Positions 1-9,293 of a DNA stretch of 64,000 nt are shown in pieces. The stretch comes from Ceratorhiza oryzae-sativae (taxonomy: Eukaryota; Basidiomycota; Agaricomycetes; Cantharellales; Ceratobasidiaceae). Numbering within the stretch: the stretch's first letter is position 1; every line of letters starts with the position of its first letter. The stretch lies in assembly GCA_030998015.1 (NCBI GenBank), contig JARWMV010000013.1:1-64000 (forward strand). The letters are read 5' to 3'. Both the position numbers and the translations under genes were made by a program. The notes beneath the pieces were generated by a model that was not told the DNA's origin, did no database searches, and saw only the letters and a program-made list of their open reading frames with translations.

Positions 1-1821
1 TTGCTTGCAATTGTTAGGTCCTTAGAGCACTGGAGGTTATACCTAGAATGGACAGAGGAACCTATTGTGATATACACTGACCATAGGAACCTCCAGTACT
101 GGCAAAATGCCCAGATGTGGAATAGAAGGCATGCCAGATGGTATCTCACTCTGGCACCCTTCAATTTTCAGATTGTGTATAGACCAGGGAAACTCTCACA
201 GAAGCCAGATGCCCTTTCCAGAAGGAGCGACCATGGGGATACCCCTATGGAACCACAGATCATGATTCCAGAAGAAAGGTTCATAGGTTTCATGGCAGAA
301 GTACAGGGGAATTTCTGGGAAGAGCTTAAAGAAGCTCAGGAAGAAGACAAATCTATCAGATCCTTAAGGCTGAGTGTGGCAAATAAAGAACAACTACCGC
401 CCTCAGTACAGAAGGAATTTAGACAGTATGAAATGAAGGAGGGCCTATTAAGGTATGACGATAGGCTCTACATCCCGGATGACAAGGACTTGAGGTTGAG
501 TCTCCTTGAGGAGTGCCATGACGCCCCAGTGGCAGGTCATCAGGGACAAGCCTGAACACTAGAATTACTATCAAGGGATTACTATTGGCCAGGAATGAAG
601 GCCCAAGTAAACCGATATGTGGAATCTTGTGAAACATGTCAAAGAAGCAAAGGACACAAACAAGGCACTCCCCTGAAGTCCTTACCAATCCCATGGAAAC
701 CATGGGCAGATGTTGCATATGATTTCATTCTCAAATTACCTGTCTCAAAGGGGTACGACAGTATCTTGACAGTTGTAGATCACTTCTCCTGGCAGGCCCA
801 TTTTGTACCATGTCTGGAGAGCACCAATGCAGAAGAACTGGCAGAAATATTCATAAGGGAGGTATGGAGACATCACAGGACCCCAGAAACCACTGTCTCA
901 GACTGAGGGCCAACCTTTAACAGCCAATTCCTAAAAGCCCTATACAAAGGAATTGGGACAAAGCCCAGATTCTCCACTGCTTTCCATCCAGAAACAGATG
1001 GTCTGTCGGAAAGGACAAATCAATGGGTAGAAGGGTTCTTAAGAACCTTCTGCAATTATAGACAAGATGATTGGGTAAAATGGTTACCCATTGCCAAATT
1101 CTGCCATAACAACCATGTAATCACTACAACAGGACAAACCCTGTTTGAAACAGTATATGGAAAAAACCCAAGATGGGTTGTCCAAGAGGGAGAAGAACCA
1201 TCTGAGGCACCTGCTGCAGACAACATGCGTAATCAAATGGAAAAGGTATGGGATGAGGCAAGAGCCTCAATGGAATTACACCAACAAATGGAAAAAAAAG
1301 GGAGGGAATTCAAGGTAGGAGACAAGGTTTGGCTGCTCCTAACAAACCTCTTGTCCAAGAGACCCTCCAAGAAACTGGACAACCGAAAAGGGGGGCCTTT
1401 TGAAATCACAGAAAAGATCTCATCCCATGCATATTGCCTGGACCTACCTAAAACCATACGTGTACACAATGTATTCCATGTAAATCTCCTCTTGCCATTC
1501 ACAGAAGATAAAGACTTCTGAAGAAGGCAGGCCAAACCACCACCAATCATAACGGAAAAAGGAGAGGAGGAATACAAGGTGGACCACATTGCAAATTATG
1601 AATGGCAGAATGGCAAGCTGTTTTACCAAATCAGATGGAAGGGCTACGACCCAATAGAAGACACAATGGAACGTGCCAGCAAGTTTGCTGACATGAAAGA
1701 GGTTCTAAATGACTTGCAAAGGTGCTTACCAGATGCACCAATGCCAGTCAAGACAAGTCAGCACTCAGGTGACTTGAAAGGCAGGCCAAAGAGAACCAAA
1801 CGAGGATCTGGAAAGCTTTAA
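1..1821 (+). pseudogene. Element A pol, 3' part: RNase H, integrase, chromodomain (three in-frame stops)
   Basis: One reading frame runs to the stop at 1819-1821, broken by TGA at 553, 904 and 1519. It starts inside RNase H (motif around YTDHRNLQYW) and passes through the integrase zinc-binding module (paired His, then CETCQRSKG). The integrase core follows with Asp in AYDF, Asp just before the stop at 904 and Glu in NQWVEGF. A GPF/GPY-like module and a chromodomain (YQIRWKGYDP) end the protein. Copy F has CGA at the codons matching the stops at 904 and 1519, so those stops are C-to-T changes at CpG. RT and the earlier domains lie outside the window. The protein cannot be made in full from this copy. 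Confidence 0.9.
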
Positions 1822-1907
1822 AAAGAGCCATCCAGGATACCCAAGAAAGGCCAGAGCCCACTCTACCACCTCACTTGCACCACAACACACCTGCAAAACC
1901 CCAAAAC

Positions 1908-2766
1908 ATGCCTTTCATCACTCACCCAGTTGCACATCCCAACCATTACACACCACTTGCTGAAAATCAGGTGGCCCCACTTTGGCAGCCACCCACCACC
2001 AGGTGGCCAGCACCCTACCCTGGCAGGGAAAATTGTCCTAAACCAGGGATGTACTGCTCCAGTGTGGAAGACGCCCAGAGGTACGCCGAACAACTGTTGC
2101 CAGGGGCTAACCTAGTGTACATCCCAAAGAAGTTAAGGGATGAAAGGAACTGGATTGACAATGACAAGTACCTGGATCCCAGGTTAGGGGTCCTGACATG
2201 GCATGGAAGCCAGAAGCCAACAACAAGAAACACCTTGTTAAGAACACCGATGTATGTCGTCAACAATATTGTGGGACCAACAGTCGATGTATGTCGTCGA
2301 CAATATTGTGGGACCAACAGTCAATGTGGTGACCAAGGCAGCAAGACAACAGAGGAGGGCCACAGGCCAAATGGCAGACAGAGGGGACTGGGAGGTGGAG
2401 CGCCAGGCAAAGGCATTGCTGGAAGAATGGAAGTTGACACCAGCTGCACCGTATGTGGGACTGCTCGAAGCAACTACCACTGATGAGATGTTTACTGCTA
2501 TCAGGACAAAGCAGGCAAACATGAGCAACTTCCAAAATTGGGTGAAGGTGCACCCAAACAAAAACACCAATTACGACACTGATGTGACGAGCCTTACATC
2601 AAGCCTAGAATCACTCGTTGTGGCTGAGGAAGAAGCCAAGCCAGAAATAAAGGAACCCACCCTGGACCCAGCTGCAGAGGAAGCCAAACAGGACTGGGAC
2701 TGGTGGGAAAACAAGCTTGTCAAAGCTCTGGAGGAGGTGCCACTGTTGGAACCAACCCCCATATGA
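1908..2766 (+). pseudogene. Element A ORF-P: accessory protein of unknown function, frameshifted
   Basis: ORF-P starts about 87 bases after the pol stop, on the same strand. I chose the ATG at 1908 because it is shared by all three copies (MPFITHP in F). The product is about 285 aa: a Pro-rich N-terminus, a conserved middle (MYCSSVEDAQRYAEQLLPG and DPRLGVLTWHG), then a charged, helical, Glu-rich end. I recognise no known domain. In A a 37-bp tandem duplication (2251-2324) shifts the frame, so the second half reads from 2254 to 2766. The copy in D has a CAA-to-TAA stop, and the copy in F has frameshifts near its end. The conserved position, strand and length suggest a real element gene. Confidence 0.6.
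2251..2324 (+). repeat. 37-bp tandem duplication inside ORF-P
   Basis: Two 37-base units (2251-2287 and 2288-2324) differ at two positions, both G/A differences at a CG in one unit. The duplication is absent from copies D and F. A length of 37 is not a multiple of three, so it alone breaks ORF-P in element A. Confidence 0.85.
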
Positions 2767-2847
2767 CCACTTTGCCTCCCACAAATTGTTTCCCGAATGT
2801 ATAAGAGTTTTATTTTCTTTTACACACCAAACTTAATACATTTCCTT

Positions 2848-3389
2848 TTACTCTCTATTTTTACGTTTGCCCTTGAGGGGCCGGGTATAGGGCTTCTTGC
2901 CCCTTTTATCCTTCTTATTGGTCTGAACAACTGACTGGGTAGTGGGCTGCAGCCAAGGAGCCTCCCCCCCTGGGAAGTCAGCCATGTAGTTCTGGAAACA
3001 CCCAGAACCAGACGCTGCAAAGGGCGAAGCCTCATCAAACAAGGGAGCAGAGCCCTCCTCGAAGAATTCGGCAAGAGCAGCCTGGTGAGACCGCTCCTCA
3101 AAGGACTTGTAGTCCTGATCAACGAGCACCCAGACACACTCAAGGGTGGCCTCATGGGCCTGACCATCAAGGAGGATGCACTCTTCTACAGAACAAGTTA
3201 GCTACGTGAGAACAACGAAGAACGAACACACGTACCTGGCACCCCACAGAAGAACCAGTCCCCAACACCTCCATAGAAGTCTTCAAGGGAGGCGTTGCAC
3301 ACGGCATCACAGTAGGCGCAGTACTCCCCCTCAGGGAGAGACCAGCAGGTGCAGTCAAGGGGATTGTAGTTAAGGGAAATAACACGCAT
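2848..3389 (-). CDS. Element A gene Q: small spliced antisense protein (163 aa), intact
   Basis: The gene has two exons on the strand opposite to pol: 3389-3236 and 3185-2848, with a 50-bp GT-AG intron (3235-3186, acceptor TTCTGTAG). Joined length is 492 nt, one open frame. The N-terminal half is Cys-rich (CTCWS, then CAYCDAVC) and aromatic, which could bind a metal. The C-terminus is strongly basic (KKDKRGKKPYTRPLKGKRK). No known family was recognised. A capsid-like or DNA-binding role would fit its position opposite a Rep gene, but this is inference only. The same exon phase and intron position occur in D (also intact) and F (one frameshift). The start ATG is 419 bases from the start region of the N-terminal reading frame over the Rep gene, pointing away from it. 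Confidence 0.7.
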
Positions 3390-3548
3390 AGTAAAGACGG
3401 GATGAGGAAGGAAAACAACAAAACCACAAACATTAAAAAATCACAGTGCAACACAATAACTTGCACAAACATCAAAACAAGGTCTGGTCAGGTGACACCA
3501 ACAGACATGTGACCATCTGCCAGAAAACAAACAACAAAGCACAGGAAT

Positions 3549-3572
3549 CACATGACCTAGCCTAGTCATGTG
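3549..3572. repeat. Palindrome CACATGAC-8-GTCATGTG, possible Rep- or factor-binding site
   Basis: Perfect 8-bp arms flank an 8-base centre. F keeps the palindrome at 21244-21267 with one arm as CACGTGAC. D has lost one arm base pair. It lies 12 bases from the hairpin at 3585. Palindromic or repeated protein-binding sites beside a hairpin are usual at origins of CRESS-type replicons, but here this is inference. Confidence 0.5.
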
Positions 3573-3584
3573 AATATACACTAT

Positions 3585-3603
3585 CCCCTAACTACCGGAG
3601 GGG
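3585..3603. other. Conserved hairpin CCCCT / 9-nt loop / AGGGG, candidate origin-like site
   Basis: A perfect 5-bp stem encloses a 9-base loop, AACTACCGG. The same stem and loop occur in F, on the complementary strand, and in D with one CpG-type change in the loop (ACTACTGG). The loop is not the classical nonanucleotide of geminiviruses or circoviruses. Only its length, its stem and its place between Rep and an opposing gene resemble an origin. Confidence 0.4.
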
Positions 3604-3851
3604 TTGGAGAGGGGGCACCGACCAAAGTGGAGGAGCGGAGGCCCCAAGCGTAGCGAGGAGAAAGGCCAACGCAGGGGAACGCAGGAAGGGCACCCCTTGG
3701 AGATGCGTCATAACCAGCACAAGCCTACATCAGGAAACCACGTGACCACAACAACCAGAGAGGGTATATCTAGGGGACACCTTTGGGGGTAATGGGGGCC
3801 ATCATCTCATGCCCTCCCCACAAGACGCATCTACTTCTAAAAACACCAACA

Positions 3852-5137
3852 AGGCTAAGTGAAGATGGCTTGAACGTGGGAACACCCCAGCCAAATGAAT
3901 CAAGCGCAGGGCAGAGGTTGGCATCGCCATCGCTGGCACCCTCGGAATCAAGCTGAGCCCCCTCACCCGCTTCTATGCAGCTTACACTGATGGATTGCAG
4001 GTCCGAAGAGCTGACCGAAACCGCACAGGCCCCCTGATTCCGTGTCCAGACCAGGGCAGTGCTGCTGACCTGGTCGAAGCTACACAATCAGCCCTCAAGT
4101 GGGCTTGCTGCCTGATACGAGGCATTCTGCCGACACCGACCCAATCACTGGGCAACCTTAGCCGTGGTTGAACAGCACAACCTGGAGGAGCCGAACTACG
4201 ACCCAACCCAGCGCCTGCATGACCATGCCCTCTCCATCAGTCAGGAACGGAAGGGTGGGTGGAACACGCAGAATGCGGGGTTCTGGGACTTCGAGGGGCA
4301 ACACTCCAACATACAGCCCAAAGACCTCAAGGACGGACCAGGAGGCAACCCAGCAAGGGATGCCTTCAACTATCTCTGGAAGGACATTGGAGCTAATGGC
4401 GAGGAGATAGAGGACCTGATGGCGGGGGACCTGACCTTGGAAAGGTTGGAGGAGATTTTGGTGAAGGGAAAGGGTGGAAAACGGTCAAGGATGGAGGCAG
4501 ACTTGGAGGATGGGATGGAGATTGTTGCCTCAGCAACAAAACAGGAGTACTACCAGGTGTTCAAGCGCCTCCGCCCCCTCCAGATGGTGACAACGTGGAA
4601 CTCGGTACAAGCATATGCTGAGTACACATACAAGGAAGACCGGGGTTGCATGCCTGCAATCCCTGTGGAGTTAGAGGTCCCGGAAGACTGGGAGCACATC
4701 GACCGAGCAGACAGATGGTTTGCCAAGGAGGTGAGAAGAGGGGAAGAGGGGTGCGCCATTGCATCCTGGTGATAGAAGGAGAAACTGGAAAGGGGAAAAC
4801 GGCATATGCACGATCCAAGGGCTGGCACAGCCAGATGTGCAATGTGTGGAATATGGGCAACTTGTCAGAAGATGCTGACATTTGGATCCTGGATGACATG
4901 GTCCAGTCGAATGGGAAGTACTTGCTCAAGGCCCTGAGCCAGTACAAGGTGGACTTCACAGGCAGGTATGCGCATGTGAAATCGATGAAGGTACAGCCAA
5001 CAGTTATTCTGGGAAATAGCCAGTCGGCAATCATGAAATGTTGGTCGGATATAGAGGGGGAAGAAGGGGACTTATGGGTATCAAGAAATGTGGAATGGGT
5101 GTATGCAGGAGGAAAGCCATTCTTTGTATTCCCTTAG
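3852..5137 (+). pseudogene. Element A Rep-like gene (HUH nuclease plus SF3 helicase), decayed
   Basis: The protein resembles rolling-circle initiators of CRESS-DNA viruses. The N-terminal domain shows motif I in AVLLTWSK, motif II as LHDHAL (His-x-His), and motif III as AFNYLWKD (Tyr-x-x-Lys, nicking Tyr). The C-terminal SF3 helicase shows Walker A GETGKGKT, Walker B ADIWILDDM, and motif C ILGNSQSA. The 5' limit is set by alignment with the ATG of copies F and D. Here that codon is AGG. Stops lie near 3963, at 4038 (CGA to TGA) and near 4110, and a one-base loss near 4735 puts the helicase in another frame. The stop is TAG at 5135. The copy is not functional as it stands. Helicase and nuclease are linked by a charged, Leu/Glu-rich stretch. 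Confidence 0.85.
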
Positions 5138-5254
5138 AATAATTTACAGTATTGTACAACTTCTGCTATGCCCATCCAAACAGTTGGGGCATTCTGAGAA
5201 GAAGCAGACAAATCCTCACCCCTAAGTAACCTCCACAACAAAGAAAAGAAAAAC
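5138..5254 (+). other. Spacer after Rep (element A), no gene seen
   Basis: A/T-rich spacer between the Rep stop and the tRNA-like palindrome. AATAA-like stretches near 5139 could serve in polyadenylation of Rep. Nothing else was found. Confidence 0.4.
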
Positions 5255-5381
5255 AATCTCATGTAACGGAGAGGTTAAGGGGTCTAGCCTGACTCAGCCT
5301 GACCTCATCAAACAATACTGAATCAGCCGAAAGGTTGTTGGTTCGAGTCCAGCGCCCTTAACCTCCTTGGTGCATGAGATT
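5255..5381 (+). other. tRNA-like palindrome with a Pol III B box (element A)
   Basis: An outer inverted repeat (AATCTCATG 5255-5263, CATGAGATT 5373-5381) encloses an inner one (GAGGTTAAGGG 5271-5281, CCCTTAACCTC 5355-5365). Inside lies a perfect T-arm with 5-bp stem GTTGG/CCAGC and B box GGTTCGAGTCC (5340-5350). An A-box-like GAGAGGTTAAGG overlaps the inner left arm. It does not fold into a normal 7-bp acceptor stem, so it is a tRNA-derived or tRNA-mimicking unit rather than a working tRNA gene. Copies sit at the same place in F and, truncated, in D. Confidence 0.55.
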
Positions 5382-5405
5382 CCTTTTTGCATAAGGAACT
5401 AAACC

Positions 5406-5447
5406 ATGTCTCAAGGTCCCCCAAGACATGTCCAAAGGGGGGGATAA
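5406..5447 (+). promoter_or_regulatory. Polypurine tract and upstream hairpin (element A)
   Basis: The purine run AAAGGGGGGGATAA ends next to the LTR start and is the expected primer site for plus-strand synthesis. Just before it, CATGTCT and AGACATG form 7-bp arms of a hairpin. The hairpin is conserved in D; in F one arm has changed. Confidence 0.8.
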
Positions 5448-6116
5448 TGTTATGACCCGTCAAACGGACATAACAAAACAACCAAATATTTCTACAGATT
5501 TATGGCATTTTTCCTAAGCGGAACAAGCCATAAACAAGGTCACGTGACCTCGGCGCTTAGCCGGTGCTTACAGTGGTTACCCTGAACTCGCTCCAGCATT
5601 TCTCTCCATTGTTACTTGGAGTGAGGAGTGAGTTGTCACGTGATCTCAGTGCTTACAGCAGGATCACGTGACCTCAGTGCTTACGGTTGTTACCCTGAAC
5701 TCGCTCCAGCATTTCACTCCATTGTTACTTGGAGTGAGGAGCAAGTTGTCACGTGATCTTGGTGCTTACGGCAGGATCACGTGACCTCAGTGCCTACCCC
5801 TCAGACCTCGTGCAGCTCTATAAGATTTGGAGCCACACAAACTTAAGATGAACAATTACCTAACCCATAGTACTGTACATAACCTACACCTACTGCAGAG
5901 TGTGCTTAGATAATACGTCTGCAGCCACTGCAGCCACAGGTATATATAAGGAGGATAAAGCAAGACTGGACACCTCAGCTTGCTTTATCTTGTCAACCAC
6001 CATAGACCATAGCATACCCTGTAACTAGAACGCTCAATACATACTGCATAGCACCAAACCGTCAACGCAGCCACTACTTAAGTGCTCCACAAGGGAGCCT
6101 CCAGAGGGTCACAACA
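5448..6116 (+). repeat. Element A 3' LTR (669 bp)
   Basis: The LTR begins TGTTATGACCC after the polypurine tract and ends GGGTCACAACA, with terminal inverted bases TGTT/AACA. It contains about two copies of a roughly 100-bp repeat with CACGTG sites (about 5540-5790), a TATA box (TATATATAAGG near 5941) and the self-priming segment AGCTTGCTTTAT about 35 bases downstream. Homologues are the LTRs of F, G and D. Confidence 0.92.
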
Positions 6117-8930
6117 TATATAGTGTGGGTGTCAAGGAAGATGCAGAATTGCGCAAAACCTTGGACCGCCAACTGAAAGCAGGGCACATCAGACCCTCAA
6201 GGTCACCAATGGCATCCCCAGTCATATTTGTCAAAAAGAAGAATGGGAAATTGCGCATGTGCATTGACTACCAGCAATTAAACAAAATGACAATCTCTAA
6301 TGTGTACCCACTCCCACGCATCAACAATATTGTGGAAACTCTGCGTGGGGCAAGGATATTCACCAAGTTTGATCTAAAGTGGGGCTTCAACCTCATATGA
6401 ATTCGGGAAGGGGACAAATGGAAAGCAGCTTTTAAGACCAAATATGGGCTGTACAAGCCCTTAGTCATGCAATTTGGTCAAAAGAACACACGGGAACCTT
6501 CATGGCCATGATCCGGGAAGAGTTCCAAGACATCGAGGGCATTTATGTTGTGATCTATATGGATGACATATTAGTATTCTCCAAAAACCAAGAAGAACAT
6601 GATGAACATGTCAAAGAAGTCTTACGTCGCCTCCAAAAAGCTGGCCTATATTGCGCCCTGGAGAAATGTGTTTTTGATGTCACCAAGGTTGATTACCTGG
6701 GAATAGTAGTGACCCCCCAGGGAATTAAAGTAGACCTAGCCAAGGTCGAAAAGGCTGTGAATGGCCAACCCCTACCAACCCAACCGAAGTCCTGGAAGGG
6801 TTGGGGTTTGCAAATTGGTTGAGGCACTTCATAAAAGACTTTTCAAAAATTACAAGATGTCTTTATGAACTTGTCAAGAAGGACGTAAGATGGGAATGGA
6901 CAGAAGAAAGGGATCAGGCATGGAACCTGCTGAAACAGAAATTAAAGAAGCCCCCCTTCTAATTCAGCCAGAACCCAACAAACCATTCATTTTGGAAACA
7001 GATGCCTCATGCTACGCCACAGGCGCTGTATTATTGCAATATGGAGAGGATGGAATGCTCCACCCGATTTCCTATTACTCCAAGGCAATGGTCCCAGCAG
7101 AAAGGAATTATGATATCTACAACAAAGAAATGCTGGCAATTATAAAGGCCCTCAAACACTGGTGTCATCTCCTAGAAGGGACCGAACACCCAGTAAACAT
7201 TGTTTGTGACCACAAGAATTTGGAGTATTGGAAAACAAATCGGCCACTGAACGGCTGAGTCACACAATGGCACAAGTTCTTATCCAGGTTCGAATTCAAG
7301 ATTCTATATATCAAAGGGGCAAAGAATGGCCAGGCAGACATACTCTCTAGGCTGTCAAGACACATCCCTAAAGAGGGGGGTGAGAGCCAAGCTCTGCTTG
7401 TGCAAAACCAATTTTTGGAGCTGAAATCACTATGCCTGCAAGCAATCATGCCAGACAATGACCTGGAACAACTCATTAGGGATGCTATCCCAGGGGACGA
7501 ACACCTATCAAAAGTCCTAAAAGCCCTAGATGACAATGAGAAGGTCAAAGATTGGGAATGGGATGAAGGACTTTTACGACACAAGGGCAGAATCTATGTC
7601 CCAAACAACAAAGAACTTCGCAAACTGGTCATTGAAAGCTGTCACGACAGCCCAGCAGCAGGACACCCAGGACAGTTCAGAATATATGAATTGTTAAATC
7701 GCAAATACACATGGCTATCAATGAAAAAATCAGTCAACGAATACATCACACACTGCAAGTCATGCATCAGGAACAAGCACAGCAACCAAGTTCCCCCAGG
7801 GCTCCTAAACCAATACCTGCGCCAGAAAAACCTTGGGAGGAAATTACTTATGATCTGATCACCAGGCTACCCCTGTCAGAGGGGTTTGATGCCATATTTA
7901 CAGTTGTCGACGCCTGACAAAAATGGTCCACTTTATTCCATGTCAATTGGAAGCCAGCACTATGGATTGCGCCAACTTGTTCCTAACGTATGTATGGAAA
8001 CTTCATGGGTTACCATGGAAAACAATCTCAGACCGCGGCCCCAACTTTGCATCCAAATTCTTAAGGCACTTATACAAACGACTGGATATAAAACCCTCCT
8101 ACTCCACAGCATACCACCCTCAGACAGATGGCCAGTCCAAACAAGCCAACCAAGTAGTGGAAGGGTACATCAGACACTATGTATCAGACAGACAAGACGA
8201 CTGGGTCTTGCTCCTACCATTGGCTGAATTTGCCTACAATAATGGTGTCAATGCCTCAACTGGCAAATCACCATTCTTCGCAAACTACGGTTTTCATCCA
8301 AGACTAGCAGTTGGGGACAGGGAGGAACCAGAACTCCCTTTAGCGGACAACCATGCAGAATGGCTCCAAAAGGGCCATGACGAACTTAAGGCAGCCCTGG
8401 AAATAGCAAACCAGAGGATCAAGGAATACTACGACCAGAAGCATTGGACTCCTGAAGCTATCAAAATTGGAGACAAAGGCTGGCTTGATACCAAAAACAT
8501 ACAGACACAGCAGGCCTCCAGGAAACTGGCCCACAAAAGAGTTGGACCATTCAGGGTGGTAGCACAACATGGCACATATGCCTACAAACTGGACCTACCA
8601 ATAACCATGAAAATACACCCAGTATTTCATGTCTCACTCCTGACCAAATATAAAGACGACCCCTATGGCCGTCAGGTTCCCCCACCACCACCTGTGGTAA
8701 CTCCTGAAGGGGAAGAAGAATTCAAAGTAGAACAGATCATAAAGTCACGATACAACAAAAGATCTAATGTCTTTGAATACTACGTCAAGTGGCTCGGCTA
8801 CAACGAGCAACAATGGTTAACCTATGATGACCTGGTGAACGCACCAGAACTCATTGCCGACTATGTCAAGTCGCACCCAAAGGCACCCCAGGACCCCTGT
8901 GCCTTGAAGGGGGGAAGTGTCACAAACTGA
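6117..8930 (+). pseudogene. Element B pol: RT, RNase H, integrase, chromodomain (stops and frameshifts)
   Basis: RT motifs are present: SPVIFVKKKNGKLRMCIDY and the catalytic YMDD at about 6557. RNase H begins near ETDASCYATGAVL, and the integrase has its zinc-binding part ([14 protein letters not shown]) and the DDE core in the 7923-8930 frame (ISDRGPNFAS, NQVVEGYIRHY). A chromodomain (YYVKWLGYNEQQW) ends the protein, and the stop TGA at 8928 lies inside the LTR. A TGA at 6398, frameshifts near 6485 and 6790, a TGA at 7256 and further shifts near 7850-7920 break the gene. The RT has YMDD intact, but the frame as a whole is dead. Closest relative in the window is J, also in LTR termini. Confidence 0.88.
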
Positions 8931-9293
8931 CACACATATATCCACTCTATAATATTTTCTCAATTTAATACATTTTATGAGATCATCTTCAAAACATACT
9001 TGCCTTTTATGGTATATCTGTGTCATGTGACTCATGGTATGTTCTGGACCGGTAACCAAGATGTATTTCAACTCCAGTGTGAAATTCCACAGTTCCACAG
9101 TCGCTTCTACTGCTTCTATCTCTTATCTGTCGTGACTCACTGTACGGACTTGTTTGTTATGATGTGGCTTGTACGATGTATATAAACCAGGTCAAGTTTG
9201 CAGAGGACTCCTCAAGAACTTGACCTCTCGTCGAATACAAGTTCTTTTATTTTCTTACTATTTTCCTTGTTGCCTGACTTGTTGTCGTCGACA
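8918..9293 (+). repeat. Element B 3' LTR (376 bp)
   Basis: It starts TGTCACAAAC right after GAAGGGGGGAAG (polypurine tract 8907-8917) and ends GTCGTCGACA. A TATA box (GTATATAAACC) lies near 9178. The last codons and stop of pol overlap its first 13 bases. Confidence 0.85.

Larger units (their letters stand above)
3390..3808. promoter_or_regulatory. Divergent intergenic region between Q and Rep (element A)
   Basis: These 419 bases separate two genes transcribed away from each other, so they should hold both promoters. They contain an A-rich stretch next to Q, a palindrome (3549-3572), a short hairpin (3585-3603) and a G/C-rich stretch. A TATA-like GGTATATCTAGG lies near 3765, about 45 bases before the first ATG of the Rep-side frames. 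The layout is the same in F (20989-21426) and D (32526-32944). Confidence 0.55.
1..6116 (+). mobile_element. Element A: 3' half of a Tf1/sushi-type Ty3-gypsy retrotransposon
   Basis: The window opens inside the pol gene of this element. Order: RNase H, integrase, chromodomain, ORF-P, antisense gene Q, Rep-like gene, tRNA-like palindrome, polypurine tract, 3' LTR (5448-6116). The next base, 6117, resumes the RT gene of element B, so A is inserted in B. The 5' LTR, gag, protease and RT of A lie left of the window, so the target duplication (expected to match TATAT at 6117) cannot be checked. Homologous copies are F (minus strand) and D. Confidence 0.9.
6117..9293 (+). mobile_element. Element B: Ty3-gypsy chromovirus, 3' part
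   Basis: Pol from RT onward and a 376-bp 3' LTR are present. The 5' part lies beyond element A, outside the window. After the LTR the sequence re-enters the RT gene of element C at 9294, so B is inserted in C. The expected target duplication would match CTTTA (9294-9298). Confidence 0.88.

Noticed and set aside
5255..5381. A functional nuclear tRNA gene
   Set aside because: B box and T-arm are good, but no 7-bp acceptor stem with the right spacing and no clear anticodon loop can be formed, even allowing an intron.
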